A stretch of DNA of 64,000 nt from NCBI GenBank assembly GCA_016858145.1, contig JAEHOE010000097.1:248001-312000 (forward strand). The letters are read 5' to 3'. The notes below the pieces were generated by a model. It did not search any database, was not told the DNA's origin, and saw nothing but the letters and a program-made list of their open reading frames with translations. Positions 1-11,894 of this stretch are shown piece after piece. Source of the stretch: Edaphochlamys debaryana. Taxonomy: Eukaryota; Chlorophyta; Chlorophyceae; Chlamydomonadales. Each line of letters starts with the position of its first letter. Position 1 is the first letter of the stretch. The translations under genes were made by a program, and so were the position numbers.

Positions 1-1
1 C

Positions 2-3000
2 TCGGGGTCAGGGTCGGCGGCGCCGCCGGCGGGCTTTGTCTTGCCGGCGTCGGCAGCCCTACTGGCGGGGCAGCGTCTGGAGCGGATCGAAAGCGGGGAC
101 CTGCCCCCAGAGAGCGGGGACCAAGGTCACATAGCCACAGGGACGACGTCGGCGGCGGTGGGCTCAGGGCCCGACTCGGCCGGGCGTGACAGCAGCAATC
201 CGCCGCCGTCAGGGCCCGGCCCCGCCCCAGGCGGGCCCCACGGCATGCCGCCGCATCGGCTCAGTCGCTCGGGCGGGCCGGAAGCGGGGCCGGATGCGGC
301 GGCGGTTGCGGGGGCGATTGCGCTGGCCAATGGCAGCAGTGGGGGCGGCGCTGGCCGGGCGGCTGTTGCCGCTGCGCTCGGCAGCTCTCCCCGCGCCTCG
401 GGCACTTCCGGCGGGGGCGGGGCGGGTCGGTCGACCGAGAACGGCTTCACCTTCTCGCGCCCCACGCCACAGTCGAGCAAGCAGTGGCCCGGCAGCGCCG
501 AGAACAGCCGCCCGCTTGCGTCAGAGCCCTTGGCCCAGGCACAACTGCCAACGGACGCCGACGCACGCGTCTTTGAGCTGTTCATGCGCCTCGTAACCAA
601 CGGGTCAGACGTGGACATTCTCAGTGGGACGCAGGCTGGAGGCGACCGTTCCTCTGCCAACACGCTGAGCCAGCTGGGCGCGACCGCCGGGGGCGCAGGA
701 GGCAACAGCTTGTACAACCACCTCGTGCTTGGTACGAACGGTACGGGCAACGGCTCCAACGGCTCGACCGGCAAGCTGCCGTACATGTCCGGCCGGCGCG
801 ACGTGAACGTTAGTAACATGGTGGCGGCGCTGGCGGGCCCGCAGAGCTTCGCCGCTGACGCGGCTCCCGGCCACGGTCGCGTTCCGCCGCCGCTGCACCA
901 CATCCGCGGCCCGCGCCAGCCGCCAGCGTCGGTGGCGGCGGCTGGCGGCGCGGCGGGTGTGACGTCACCCACGGCGTCGACGTCGCCGCGGGCTGGTCCC
1001 TGCGCCGCCAGCGCTCCGCTGATGCTCGTCCACGACGCAGTCGCGCGGCGGCGGAGCTGGGACACACACGGCAGCGCGGCCATGGCGGCGGTGGCGGCGG
1101 CAGCGGCGGCGCGTTTGATCCAGGCAGCCGCGGCCGGCAGCCGCGCTCAGAACGGCAGCAACAGCGGCAGCGGCGGAGTTACGGGCGGCGGCGCGGGGTC
1201 TCCCGGTGTTGGGGGTGCGGCGCTGTGCACCTCGCCGCGGCTCATGCCGTTCGTCGCCGTCGGGGGGCTGTCGCGGCAGACGTCGCTGGGGGCCCGCAAC
1301 GCCTCCGCCACGTCCCTCGTGAAACTGGCCACGGGCAGCGGCAGTATGCGCGACGTGCTGTCGAGGCTGCAGCTGCACGCGGCCTCTGGGCCCACCGGCG
1401 AGGTGGGTGCGGGGCCGTGGGTGGGCATGGGCATGGGCATGGGAATGGGGACCGGCAGTGCAAGCAAACTGTCCTCCACATCCCGCTAGCCTCGCCCAGA
1501 AACTTTGCTCCGCACCTGTCTAAGCCCCGCTCCGCCCTGCCCCACCCTGCCCCGCACGGCCCCGCCCCGCAGCCCCACCAGGGCCTGAGCGAGGACGGCA
1601 GTTGGTCCACCCACACGGGCCTGGCCTCGCTCTTCGACGCCCACCTCACCGCCGCGCTGCGGCACCAGGGGGCCGTGCGCACCTTCAAGCGCGCCGTGGG
1701 CGGCAACCTGGCGGCCGCCACCATCACCGCCAGCTCCCTCAGCCGCCTCAACACGGGCACTGAGTCGGTTGCGTCACAGATCACCGGTGGGTGCGCGGGC
1801 TCGGGGCCGGGGCCGGCGGCTGTGTCGAGAGCATTTAGCGCGCTTGGGGCATGAGCCCATGGGGTGTTGGCTCAATTCACGTAGTTCCACGCAGGTGCTG
1901 TTGGTGACTCAGAATGTGTGCCTGATCTATTCACCGCTTGTTGTGGGTGACCTCTGATGTGTGCGGCAACGCTGCCCGGGCCCGCCTTATCACCGCACGG
2001 AACACGCCTTGGTCCCCCCCGCAGGAACGCTGGCGCGGATGGACACGTCCATGACCTTCACATCGGGCCACCTGGCGGCCACGCTGCTGGGCAACCGCGC
2101 CACCTCCGTCGGGCTCCCAGGCCAGCCGCCCAACGCCGCCGCCGCCACCGGCGCCGCCAGGACTTCCGCTGCGTCCATGCTGGCGGTGGCGGGCTCGGGC
2201 TCGACGGCGGCGACGGCAGCGGCGACGGCGGCGGCGGCGGCGGTCGCTCCGGGCTCGTCCTCGACGGCGGAGGCTGGCGGGGTCAGCCAGCTGGGGTCGG
2301 CGGCTGCCGGGATGTTTGCGCCGCCGCCGCCGCCCGTGCGGCTGTTCCATGCGGATACGTCCTCCCTCAGTACGATTCGGAGTGATGCCCTGGAGATGCT
2401 CTCTCCAGTCCACACGCCCTTTGCGACCGCCAGGAGCTTCGGGCTTGCGCTGAGTCGCCACGGCCGCAACGGTAGCAGCAACGTTGCGATCGCGGTCAGC
2501 GACAACGACCGATCCAGCCCGGAGTCTGCCGTACAGCAACCGCACGCGCAGTACAGGCGGCCGCAGTACGGCTACACCGCGTCGCCTGGTCCGGGGTTAC
2601 CGTCCGGATCTACATCTGGATTCAACCCGACTCCGGCGTTCGCGAGGAAATCTGGATCTGAAACCGGTTCCGGAGCGCAGGGCCCCAAGCAGTGGCGCCG
2701 TCAGGACGCCCCGAACCTTCCCGACAGCCGCAACTCAACCGGCAGTGGCGCCCTGCCCACCGGCCCCTACGGCCAAGCGCAGCCCGCCTCCACCTCCGCC
2801 GCCGCTGCAGCAGCGGCCGCCCAGCAGGCCTTCCTCCGGCTCCTCGCCGAGAACCACCCCCGCACTAGCGCCGCGGGCCGAAGCGGCAGCGGCGCCGCCG
2901 GCTCCTCCAGCGCCGTCAACAGCGGCAACGGCAGCGGCGGAGGCGCCGCCTCCCACAGCGACGTGCACAGCGAGGAGAGGCCCAGCCTGTCCCTCGCGCT

Positions 3001-3654
3001 GGGCCTGGGCCTGGGCCTGGGCCCCGCCGCGTTCGGGCCCGACGGGGGCCTGATGCCTTCCCTAGCGGCGGCGGTGGTGGCGGCAGGCGGCTCCGTCGAC
3101 GCATCGGGGCGGCTGCAGGTCCTGCCAGATCAGGCGGCGCTGGCGGCGGCGCTGACGGCCCTGGCGTCGACGGACGGCAGCAGCGGCCGGCGGCCGCAGT
3201 GGCTGGCGGCGCAGCAGCAGCAGCAGCCGGGTGTGGCAACGGCGCCGCTGCCCACTGTGCACGAGGCGCGGCAGGCGAGCCTGGACTTCTCCAAGGCCAG
3301 TTGGGACACGGACTGGGGCCCCAGGTGAGGGCTGCAGGGAGCAGAGCGCGAGCGTAAGCACCTGCGTTCCCCGTCTCGCTGCATGGGTTCGAGCCACCGT
3401 CACCGCTGGTCTCGTAATTGTAAATGGAACCTCCATTCCTAGTGGGCTTGCTGCCTGAATGAAGCTGAACCGAATCAATGAAACTCCGTATCTGCTTGTA
3501 ATAGAGTACTAGGCTCGCTGCAAGAAGGACCAAGCTCACCCGCTGCTGTCTGCCTTGCAGAAATGCTGAGACCGACGAGTTCACCTTCACCGCGGGTCGC
3601 AGCACCAACTCCTCCCACGTGCTGGCGGCGGCCCTGGCGCAGGAGCCGCACTAA
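2..3654 (+). CDS. Large low-complexity protein of unknown function, 3' part
   Basis: Not recognised. Proposed exons are <2-1402, 1573-1786, 2025-3324 and 3561-3654 (stop TAA), encoding at least 1,002 residues. All introns are GT-AG (donors GTGGGT, GTGGGT, GTGAGG) and their phases agree across each junction. The reading frame is already open at the left edge, so the start lies outside the window. Most of the protein is Ala/Gly/Ser/Pro-rich and probably disordered. Short ordered-looking stretches are DARVFELFMRLVTNGSDVD in exon 1, the helical block around LFDAHLTAALRHQGAVRTF in exon 2, and the C-terminal exon ending in LAAALAQEPH. The RRRSWD and RQASLD strings resemble basophilic kinase sites. 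It could be the regulatory C-terminus of a larger signalling protein, which is speculation; no domain was identified. Confidence 0.7.
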
Positions 3655-4880
3655 GTCCAGGGACTGTGGCGCGGCGGGTTTTGACGGAGCGCCACGGTGG
3701 CAGATGCTGCCAGGGTGGTTGATCGCGCTTCCTTTACTTGAGCGCGGCGCGCTGACGCGCGTAGGGCAGAACATACGATATGTACCGCACGAACGGACGC
3801 CGCCTGACGTGTGCAAGTGTGCAACGACGACCTGTGGCCTTGCCTGGGGAGCACTGCTGCAAGCGGCGGGGCCTGAGGCTACCGCTTCAAAAAACAAGGA
3901 GGGCGTGGGATTGGGGTGCGCGGCCACGAGGAGGCTGGTGCCTGGGTTGGGGAGCTTTGGTCGCGGGCGGGGCCCGTTGGCGCTGAGGCAGGGGCCGCTG
4001 GCTGTCGTGGCTCGGGGCTGTGGGGCAGGGCCCGCCACAACAACATACAATGCAGCAGGCACGCGCGTCTTTATCCCTGTGGGGTTTCGCGTGCCGGTAC
4101 CAGTTGTGGGTTTGTGGTTTGGGACGGTTGCGATGCAGGATAGCGAAGGGGCGCTGGGGCAGAGGGGGGCGAGCGTTGATGCTTGCAGGGTGGTGAGGGT
4201 GGTGGAGGAACGGAGGATACTGCTATTGGGCTTGTGTGGGTCTGCTAGGATCGCATTTTGGTGCTACTCGATGGCAAGCACTTGGCCGGGCCGGCGGATA
4301 TGTTGGTGGGAAGAGCGGCGGAGGGGTGGACGGGTGGCGCAAGGCGCTTCTGTACGCGACGGCCGGTGGTGTTTGTGATCGCATGTTGGGCTGGGGACCG
4401 TTTCTTCGGAGAGATATGCAAATTTGGAGCTTGAGAAGAATGTGTGCGGAGGGTGTTGAAGAACATTGGGCTATCGCACTTGGATGTGCATGGCAGCGCG
4501 GGGGTGGAGGGACAGGGCGACCTAACACAGGTCGTCTGATGGCTTGTCAGATGAGGTGGGGTGGATGGCGCGACGGCTGTTTCCGTGCTCGGTGCTTACT
4601 ACTTCTAGTTGGGCTTTCTTCTGTGGCGCCTTCCTCGGCCCAGCTGTTGTACACTTGGAATTGATATCCTGGTATCATGCAATGGATTGTCGGGCGTCTA
4701 CCGAAGCCCGATGTTGGGCAGTGAGTTTTGCTGGCATGGGGGGAGGGTGGAATCTCAGTCAGTCTAATCTTGCGTCCGTCTTTATGAAGGCTGCTCTTGA
4801 TACGGCGAGGCCGTAGTAATGGCAATAGGGGCTCGACCCTTGTCCGTGTTTCATTGCGTGCATTTGGTGTATGGACCCGC
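3655..4880 (+). other. 3' flanking region, no gene seen
   Basis: This follows the TAA stop at 3652-3654 and probably holds the long 3' UTR of the preceding gene. Open frames here show no protein-like composition and no supporting splice sites. No TGTAA signal was seen in this stretch. Confidence 0.5.
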
Positions 4881-4888
4881 CCCGCATC

Positions 4889-4895
4889 TATAAAA
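4889..4895 (+). promoter_or_regulatory. TATA box of an unassigned transcription unit
   Basis: TATAAAA lies in a GC-rich context about 30 bases upstream of a plausible start site. A good splice donor (GAAG/GTGAGT) follows at 5047, so a rightward transcript with a short non-coding first exon is plausible. Its product is unclear. Confidence 0.45.
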
Positions 4896-5286
4896 GCCGC
4901 GGGGCGTCCTGTGTCGGGCTGCCCGCCTCCGCTCATCGTCTGCGCTGCGCCACTTTCGGCGGGGCTCCTCTGACGGACTGCGTGGGACCCGGTCAGGCCG
5001 CGCGCTCGGGGAGCTGCGCGTTTCACGGAGGCCGGGGGGCTGGAAGGTGAGTCTGTTTCGGCTGCAAGATGGCCGTGCAATCGTGCATACGTTTTGTGAG
5101 GTGGGGCGAGGCACAGTGTCGGGCCAGTGTTGGTTGCTTGTGATGGAGCCCACGAGTGGGTGCGCCGGCTTACCTGCAATACGACACGTGCAATGCGGTG
5201 GCTGTATCGTGGTTTCGGCGGGCTTCCGTGAGCTGTGCGCGTGTCTAGGTGTAACTGTGGTTGTCGGGGTGTGAAGGGCTGCTCGC

Positions 5287-5700
5287 ATGAGCCGGGGAGT
5301 CTCGGGCGCGGTGGTTAGCCCGCCGGGCTTGTTGTCGGGGTGTGCATGCCTACTAAAGTCCTTGTCGTTCATCGCGCTGGAGGTGCAAGCCGCCAGAGAG
5401 GGGGTGCATCGTTCACTCGGGGTATACCGCACTGTGGATAGGATATGGTCAGCGGTTGAGATTGATGTCGTTCGGGCCCACAGGGACCTAGCTCGGCTTA
5501 GCTCGGCTGTTGCAGGGGAAGCCGCCTTGGCACCATGCTGCAGTCATGTGGATACCGGCCACGGTGGCCATTCACCTGTAGTTTACTCGCCTAGTTTGCT
5601 CGTCCAGCCGTGTCCTGCGAACGCCGCGGAGGCCCTGCGCCGAGGCCCGCAGGTGTCGCCATGCAATGTAGCGAGGTACGCAGCCATGGAGGGAACCTAG
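5287..5700 (+). CDS. Possible hypothetical protein, 137 residues
   Basis: A single open frame lies downstream of the TATA box at 4889. The first exon would end at 5046, and an acceptor (GTGTCTAG) at about 5248 would place this ATG in exon 2. The protein has a moderately helical middle (for example VDRIWSAVEIDVVRAHRDLA) but no recognised domain. The first bases of the frame lie in a 25-bp sequence that also occurs at 40057-40081, so it may instead be part of a dispersed repeat. Codon usage and context are weak evidence, so this is a candidate only. Confidence 0.2.
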   Translation: MSRGVSGAVVSPPGLLSGCACLLKSLSFIALEVQAAREGVHRSLGVYRTVDRIWSAVEIDVVRAHRDLARLSSAVAGEAALAPCCSHVDTGHGGHSPVVYSPSLLVQPCPANAAEALRRGPQVSPCNVARYAAMEGT

Positions 5701-7960
5701 CCGAGTCTTAACGGGTAACCAATCTGCAGCCAACAGCTGTAGCCGCAGTCTTGTGAAGAGCCCAAGAGGGCCCAGGGTGGGGAGTAGTGGTGGGGCTGCC
5801 TACCCCCAGACGGGAGGGCCCCGACACAGCTAGCAGCCTCCGGTAGGCCCGGTTAGAGCCGTGGGCTGGTCATGCCACTGCTGCACTCGCAGTCTCGCAC
5901 TACGGCGACCACGGCAGCTAGCTGCTCACACGCACGCGAACCTTAACGCCCCCACACAGCACGGGCCCACGACTCTACGCAGGGCCCTTCCCCAACTAGG
6001 GCTCAAACTTGTGTGCTGCGCTGGGGCTATGCCCGCCTTCCCAGCTAGGCCGCTAAAGCCCCAGCTGTACCCCTCCTTAACCCCAGCCATGAGTGCCCTG
6101 CCCCTGCCCCTGCTCTGGCCGTGCGCGACCCCGGGCGACGGCCTGTATCAGCCTGCTAGGGGTAACCGGCGCAGCTCTACGTCGTCAACAGCAACAGCAT
6201 GCCGGTTACTCTAGCATAGCCGCTATCAGCCGCATCACCGACTACATCTTCTGCGCGTACCGCTCCGTGTAGTGCTAGATAGCCTTGTTGCTTGTGTGCT
6301 GCGCGGGGGCTATGCCCGCCGACCCCGGGCGACTGGAAAGGTGGAAAGGGCCCGGCGGATGGCAGATCACGGTTACAAAGTGGAATACCCCCGTGCTCTT
6401 CACCCGACGTCTCTCCACGTCTCCGCGGCGCGCCTCTCCCATGCCCCGTCGCCACACGTCCACATAGCACTCTCCTCATATGTGTCTAGCCCCCACCCCG
6501 TTCTACAAAAAGCAGCGCTTCACAGCGCCTAGGTAATCCCACACGGCGTTAAGCTAGCTGTGGTCCCAACGCGCGTGCCGACCCCACGGCCCGGCACACA
6601 CGACAGCCCGCAGCTCTAGTCAAGGCCAGCTACAGGAGGCCTCTGTTATATGTCACTAACAGCCAGACTCGCTTCGCCACACGACGCGCGCACCAGGGAC
6701 CAGCAACAGCATTTGTACGCCTGCCTTCGCCCACGGTGGTCAGCGGCTGCGCTCAGTCCATCAGTGGTACACGCACTACACGACTCCTTGCTCTTAGCGG
6801 CTGCTAGGTAAGACAGTAAACGCGCATGAACCCGCACACTTGTGCTCCTGCGCCACCGTCCACATCCCCAGCCAACGCCACCACTCCATTATTTCGTGGA
6901 GCGCACTCACATGCCCCTGACCGCAGCGCTGCGCATCAACCCGGATTCCAAGCCCCAAACGGTTTCCAGTACGGTACGCGTGAGCACCGCAGCCGCCTAT
7001 GTACGCGTCATTTGTTCCCCTGCGCTAGCCCACTTAACCTCTGCGGCTAACCACCAACCCCCAACAGTCGGTACCAGCCAACCACTGCCAACCGCAAACC
7101 ACCACCGCGCTAAAACGTCCTCCTTGGAGGAGCAATTAGGTAACCAACCTCCGCTGCATGGGCGTATGCTTGATGCGGGCCAACCAACTGCCGTTGTACC
7201 GCATCGCTGGACGCCGTCTCCTGCCGCACGGTTACGTACGGACAGGTACGCCGCACAGCGCCGCACGAAGGCTACGCCGGTCTGACCGCGCATGCCAAGT
7301 TGCCCGTTAAGCATGCAAAGCCCTCCCTTGCCATGAATTCCCGTGGGCCGCTCGCCTCTCGCCCCGGCAGTCACCGCCGCTGCTAGTGTCCGTGCGGGCA
7401 ACGGCCGCAGGCACGGGACCTCACAAAGCAACGACAGACCCCCCCGGAGCACGAGCCGTTGGCACCACCGCCGCCCACCCTTGTTAGAACACAAAAAAGA
7501 AAGGCAACTCAGACGCTGGCCCCCTGCGTATCGTGGCCAAGCGCCGCCCGCCCAATAGTACATACAGTTGCCCCGCCCGGCCCCGCCCCCATCCCCACTC
7601 GTGGCACAGCTGCAGTACACGTATGACTCACGCTGTTAGTCACAGCGATTGGTTTCAGCGCGCCAGCGGCGCAGTCGCAAGGTTGCAGAAGAAGATCTCG
7701 CGGCCCGTTTGCCGGGCTCTCAGGGAGCTCCCCGAAGAAGAATGTGACGCGAGCTCGAGGTCAGGGCCATCCGCCCCCTGCTCGTTTCCAGCGTTCCAGC
7801 GTGTTGTCAAGAGGCCCCGGCGGCTTGCGCCCCCGTAGGCCGTATCGAGCGCATCATCAATCCGGCCAGCTGATTGCAGCTGGCTCCAACCCCCCAATGA
7901 CTCGAGCCGAGGCTCGAGTAGAAATACCCGCTTCCAACGCAGCGCACGCATGTGCACGCC
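5701..7960. other. Gene-free stretch with local repeats
   Basis: No open frame here has splice support or a recognisable product. Composition is less GC-skewed than in the exons. It contains a pair of near-identical 30-bp direct repeats at 6008-6037 and 6291-6320. It probably holds intergenic DNA plus the 3' UTR of the leftward metalloprotease gene that ends at 7961. A transposon remnant is possible, but no terminal repeats were recognised. Confidence 0.5.
6008..6320 (+). repeat. 30-bp direct repeat pair
   Basis: The segments 6008-6037 and 6291-6320 are the same apart from one base, 283 bp apart. Near both lies a shared GACCCCGGGCGAC string (about 6127 and 6321). This suggests a local duplication or two copies of a small repeat element. 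Confidence 0.6.
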
Positions 7961-10900
7961 CTAGACGAGTCGCACCGCGGAGCGGCGCGAGGGCCGGATC
8001 TTTGGAGACGGCTTGACATTCTTGGGCGGCGGCGGCGGGGGCGACTTGTCTGGCGCTTCGTCGGCGTTGCGTCCTGCCACCGTGGAGCCCGAGGGCTTGG
8101 GGCTCTTCGCGCGGGTGCTGACGGTCGGCTCGGCGGGCGGTGGGGAGCCCTTCTTGGAAGTGTTGTCACCGAACATGAGCTGCGTGTGTTTGGGAGGTGT
8201 GTGTGTGCGGAGGTTGAGGTAACGGGTAAGGGCGGTGAGGAAGGCCGAGGCAGCGGGTGCGCACGGGCGGCGCAGCACGGCACAGGTACGCGCGTGCTGT
8301 GCTGTGTGCGCGTCGTGACGAGTGCCGTACGCAGTACGCCGTACTCACGTGCAGCAGCCCCTCGTAGATGAGGCCCGGCGCCGAGATCCAGTACGGCCCG
8401 TCTTCGTCGCCCTCGTCGGCCTTCTTGGGCGGCGGGGGTGGGCGTGTGGTGCGCTGGGGCGTCTTGCCGGGCGGCCGCAGGCAGTCTGGGTCTCGCATGT
8501 CGATCAGGCTGGGCGGAGGGGCGGAAGGGATGCAGGCAGGGCAAGAGAGGATAAGTCCGTGCGGGCTCGAGGACGTAACTGTGCCCCCGCCCACCATCAT
8601 ATCACCTACACACCTCTGCCCATCGCCTTCAGCCTGCACACCACGCCGCCGCGGACAAAAGCCCGCGCAGGCCCCCTCGCCCCAGCTCACCCGTCGCAGT
8701 CATCGTCCAGACCGTCGCCGCAGTTGAACTCAAAGTCGTCATCGCTGGTCTTGACGCAGACGCCAATCAGGGCGTAGCCTGCGGGGAGGAAAAAGACACA
8801 CATGTCAGACCGCCTTCCGTGCCTCCCTGCCTCTGCCCGCGTCGCTTGCCCTCGCGGCGGTGCCTGCCCTCGTGTGCGCATCCCAAAAGTCCAGCGCAAA
8901 GTACTCTCGCGCCCCGCATTACGTAATCGCGCTGGCGCTGACTCACCATCCCACATGTCCATGGCTGTGATGACCAGGCGGCAGCCGGGCGCCTCCCAGC
9001 TCGTGACCTGCGTGTCGTACGGCGCCTTGGCGTTGGGTACCTTGAGCTGCGCCAGCAGCAGGGGCTTGATGAGGGCCGAGAAGGAGCCGGCGTCCCAGCG
9101 GTGGACGAGCGCCAAGCCGCTGCCCATGTCCCTCCAGGGCATGTCGTACACGCCTGCGGGTGGCACGTGCGCCACGTGGGTGGGGTGGGGAGGGGGGAGG
9201 TGGGCGGGCGGTGACGCCGCAGAGGGAAGGCTGCACGGCTGGGTTGGGACGGAGTCGAGGAGTGGTAAGGTGCCCAACAATCCCGGCACAGCTCGTGCAG
9301 CTTGCTGCACACTCCCGTTCCCGATCGCCTTACTTGAGGATGTGCGGTACGACACCCAGTACTGGCTGAGGCAGGAGGTGGGCACCCCCGATGGGTCCTT
9401 AGGGTTGAAGGCGTCCTGTCAGGGGGGGGGGAATCACAAGGCCAGCAAGGGCAGGCAGGTCAGAAAACAGTAGGCACAGGGGCTGGAGCGAAATGAAGAA
9501 AACGGTACCGGACCGCTCACAGCTGCGGCTCTCCTTCTGCCTCAGCCCGCCCCTCGTCCCCTCCCCGCCTGCCTGCACCGCTCCCGCCCTCTCCCACGCG
9601 CGCGCACCTGCGCCAGGTTGATCCGGATCGAGTGATCTGGGTCGGAGGCCACCGTCGGGATCCACTTGAGCTCAGTCTGACCCGGGGTCAGGTCCATGCG
9701 CGTTAGCAGCACGAAGGGCGAGCCCCAGCCCAGCTGCCAGATCTGAGGCGCGTTGTAGCAACGCAGGCCGTAGCCGCGAACGCCGCCCATGGCGCTGGCG
9801 ATATCACCGTACTCCTGCGGATGCCGTACAGCACGCGAGGGGCAGATTCGTGTTCAGTTCGTCAGTCGAGCCACGAGCCAGAGACCGTAGGGGCTGCTGT
9901 CCGCCGAGCCAAACCTAGCCTCAACTGCAGCGCACAGGAACCGCGTTGGGAACCCTCCCCCTGTACCCCTGTACCAGTCCTTCCCATGCTGCCCCCTCGG
10001 TCACGAAGCCGAGTCCGCTCCAAACTTCCTAGCGCCACCCACGCGCGCGCCGCGCTCCCCACCTGGTTGGGCGTGTTGGCGTGCGACAGCCACACGGCGT
10101 GACCCAGCTCGTGGAACCACAGCCAGGGCGAGGACCACGTGTCTCCCGCCAGCCACGTGTAGCTGTACTTGTAGTTGTTGGGCTTGGTGGGCTCCGGGTT
10201 GATGGGCCCTGTGGTGCTGATGCCAGCCCAGTCGCAGTCCTTCTCCTGCAGGGTGTGGAAGCGGGGTGCAGGGCGGGCAGCGGGAGGGGGTGGAGGGTGT
10301 TTGTTGCTGGGCGGGGTCGCGCCGACGCCAGGGAGTCCTTGGGGTGGAGGGTGAGGTGAGGCTCGTGGGGGTCAGGGGCGGGGCTGCGCGTGGCATGGCA
10401 ACCATGGGGCGAGCAAGCTAAGCCCAAACGGGATGCATCGCTGGCCCCTACACTGTCAGGATATACGTGAGCCCAAGCTCCGTCCTCCAAGCCCAAGAGT
10501 TTCACGGGTCCGGGCAGCCGTTCGAAGTCCTCACACTTCGCAATGCCCAACCCTTTGGGCCCGTCTCCAGCCCACCATGAAGACTTGGTGCAGGCGGGGC
10601 ATGATCATGACTCGGTGGTTGAAGCGGGACAGGTCAATCTACGGTGGGGCGCGGCAAGATGCAGGGTCCACGGGGCAAGGAATCGACGCCGAGCGGGCGG
10701 CATACGCAGGGCTTGCACGGCGCGGGTCCCAAGTGCCTGACCCGGCTCCCCCTCCATGCCATGGCAGCTGCTAGCCTCGCCATAGCAGCTCTGCCAGCTG
10801 CTCGCCACCACCCCTGAGTCGTCCGGTGCCTGCATTCCCCATGCCAGCTCACATTGTACGGCGCCGCCGCGACGGTTTGCTCGGCCCAGTAAAACCAGCC

Positions 10901-11098
10901 GTACGGGTTTTGGCCGCGACAGCTGGTCACGGTCCAAGGCACTGAGCCCATGATCGGGCTGCCAATGCCGTTGCACGGCATGTTGAGCGGCCCGATGACT
11001 ACCGTGTTGTCAAAATCGATCTTCTGCCTGCCGTACGAGCATGTCTCATAGTACCCAGCTAGGTTGGCGTTGTCCCCCTTGAGCAGATTCCACACGCC
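7961..11098 (-). CDS. Gametolysin-like zinc metalloprotease (peptidase M11), 5' end missing
   Basis: Exons in transcript order are 11098-10853, 10638-10576, 10245-10063, 9814-9608, 9415-9334, 9153-8947, 8778-8691, 8508-8349 and 8179-7961 (stop). All phases agree. Landmarks match the gametolysin family: a YYETCSYG motif, then the zinc site HELGHAVWLSH (bases 10113-10081), then EYGDIASAMGG and a Trp-rich region. Near the end is a Cys/Asp-rich segment CGDGLDDDCDG-LIDMRDPDC like that at gametolysin C-termini (MopE-type metal-binding motif). A Pro/Lys-rich tail follows (KSPPPPPPKNVKPSPK). Family members digest cell-wall hydroxyproline-rich glycoproteins during mating or hatching and are secreted. 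No signal peptide or propeptide exon was found upstream of 11098, so the gene is either incompletely resolved or truncated. Catalytic activity is inferred only. Confidence 0.88.
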
Positions 11099-11549
11099 CT
11101 GTGGGACAGGAAAGGGGGCGCGAGGCAATTACGGTACCGATCCGTTGCAGGTGATTTGGACACAAACACAGGTGGGGGTCGGAGTGTGGCATCGGCGCTG
11201 CCGAGAATCAGATGGGAGGAGCTGGCCCATGGTCAGCTCGGAGACGGATGTGCATTGGGGCTTCAAGCCAAGCAGCCGCCCGCATGGAGCTCTGCCCGAG
11301 GGCGAGAGGTAACCCCGAGGTCCATGAGGACTGGCAGCGGTGGGGTCCCTGTGACCCAAGCACAGAATGCCATGGCAGCTTCATTCCACGCCTGCCACTC
11401 ACGTCCTCCGGGGGTCACGGGACGGGATGAGGTAGGCCGATACTGCTCTCGCGCGCTCTATCTTGGCTCCCCCGGACCCAAAATCCCCACTTCGCCGTCC
11501 ACTCCTCCCCCTCTGCTGTAGAGCCTGCCTAGTTAGCAAACATGAATGA

Positions 11550-11762
11550 AGTGTCCGCGGCCACCAAAGCCAGCAGGGCGTTCAAGGAAAGGGAGCGGGC
11601 CAAGGCCGCGGCAGGCGCAAGGGCGTCTACATGGGCGTGGTCAACGAGGAGGGGAGCTGCCTGAAGAAGGTGGGGGAGTGGGAGAAGAAGCGGGACCGGG
11701 TGGAGGCGGAGTCGGAGGGGGAGGCGGAGTCCACGGAGGCGGAGTCGGAGTCGGAGGAGTGA
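11550..11762 (+). pseudogene. Orphan coding-like fragment, basic then acidic
   Basis: One frame is open from 11550 to a TGA at 11760-11762 but has no ATG in a sensible place. It reads as a Gly/Arg-rich stretch, then a plausible folded segment (GVYMGVVNEEGSCLKKVGEW), then a Glu/Ser-rich tail ending in ESESEE. The amino-acid pattern looks more protein-like than its other frames. It could be the last exon of a gene whose other exons are lost, or an exon of an unrecognised gene. It lies where 5' exons of the leftward metalloprotease would be expected, but on the opposite strand. Confidence 0.25.
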
Positions 11763-11894
11763 GGAGTGAGGAGTGAGGGCAGGCGCAGGCGGAGCGGCGT
11801 GAGGAGGCGAGCAGGCGGCTGTGCGCAGCTGCCATGTAAGGTTGTCCGTGTTGGCCGGTGTTGGCGTGGAGTCTGCGTGTGGCGTGTGTCCTGT

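Noticed and set aside
3383..3398. Second B-box-like GGTTCGAGCC inside an intron of the left-edge gene
   Set aside because: There is no tRNA-like structure or simple-repeat tail around it, so it is too weak to annotate as a SINE.
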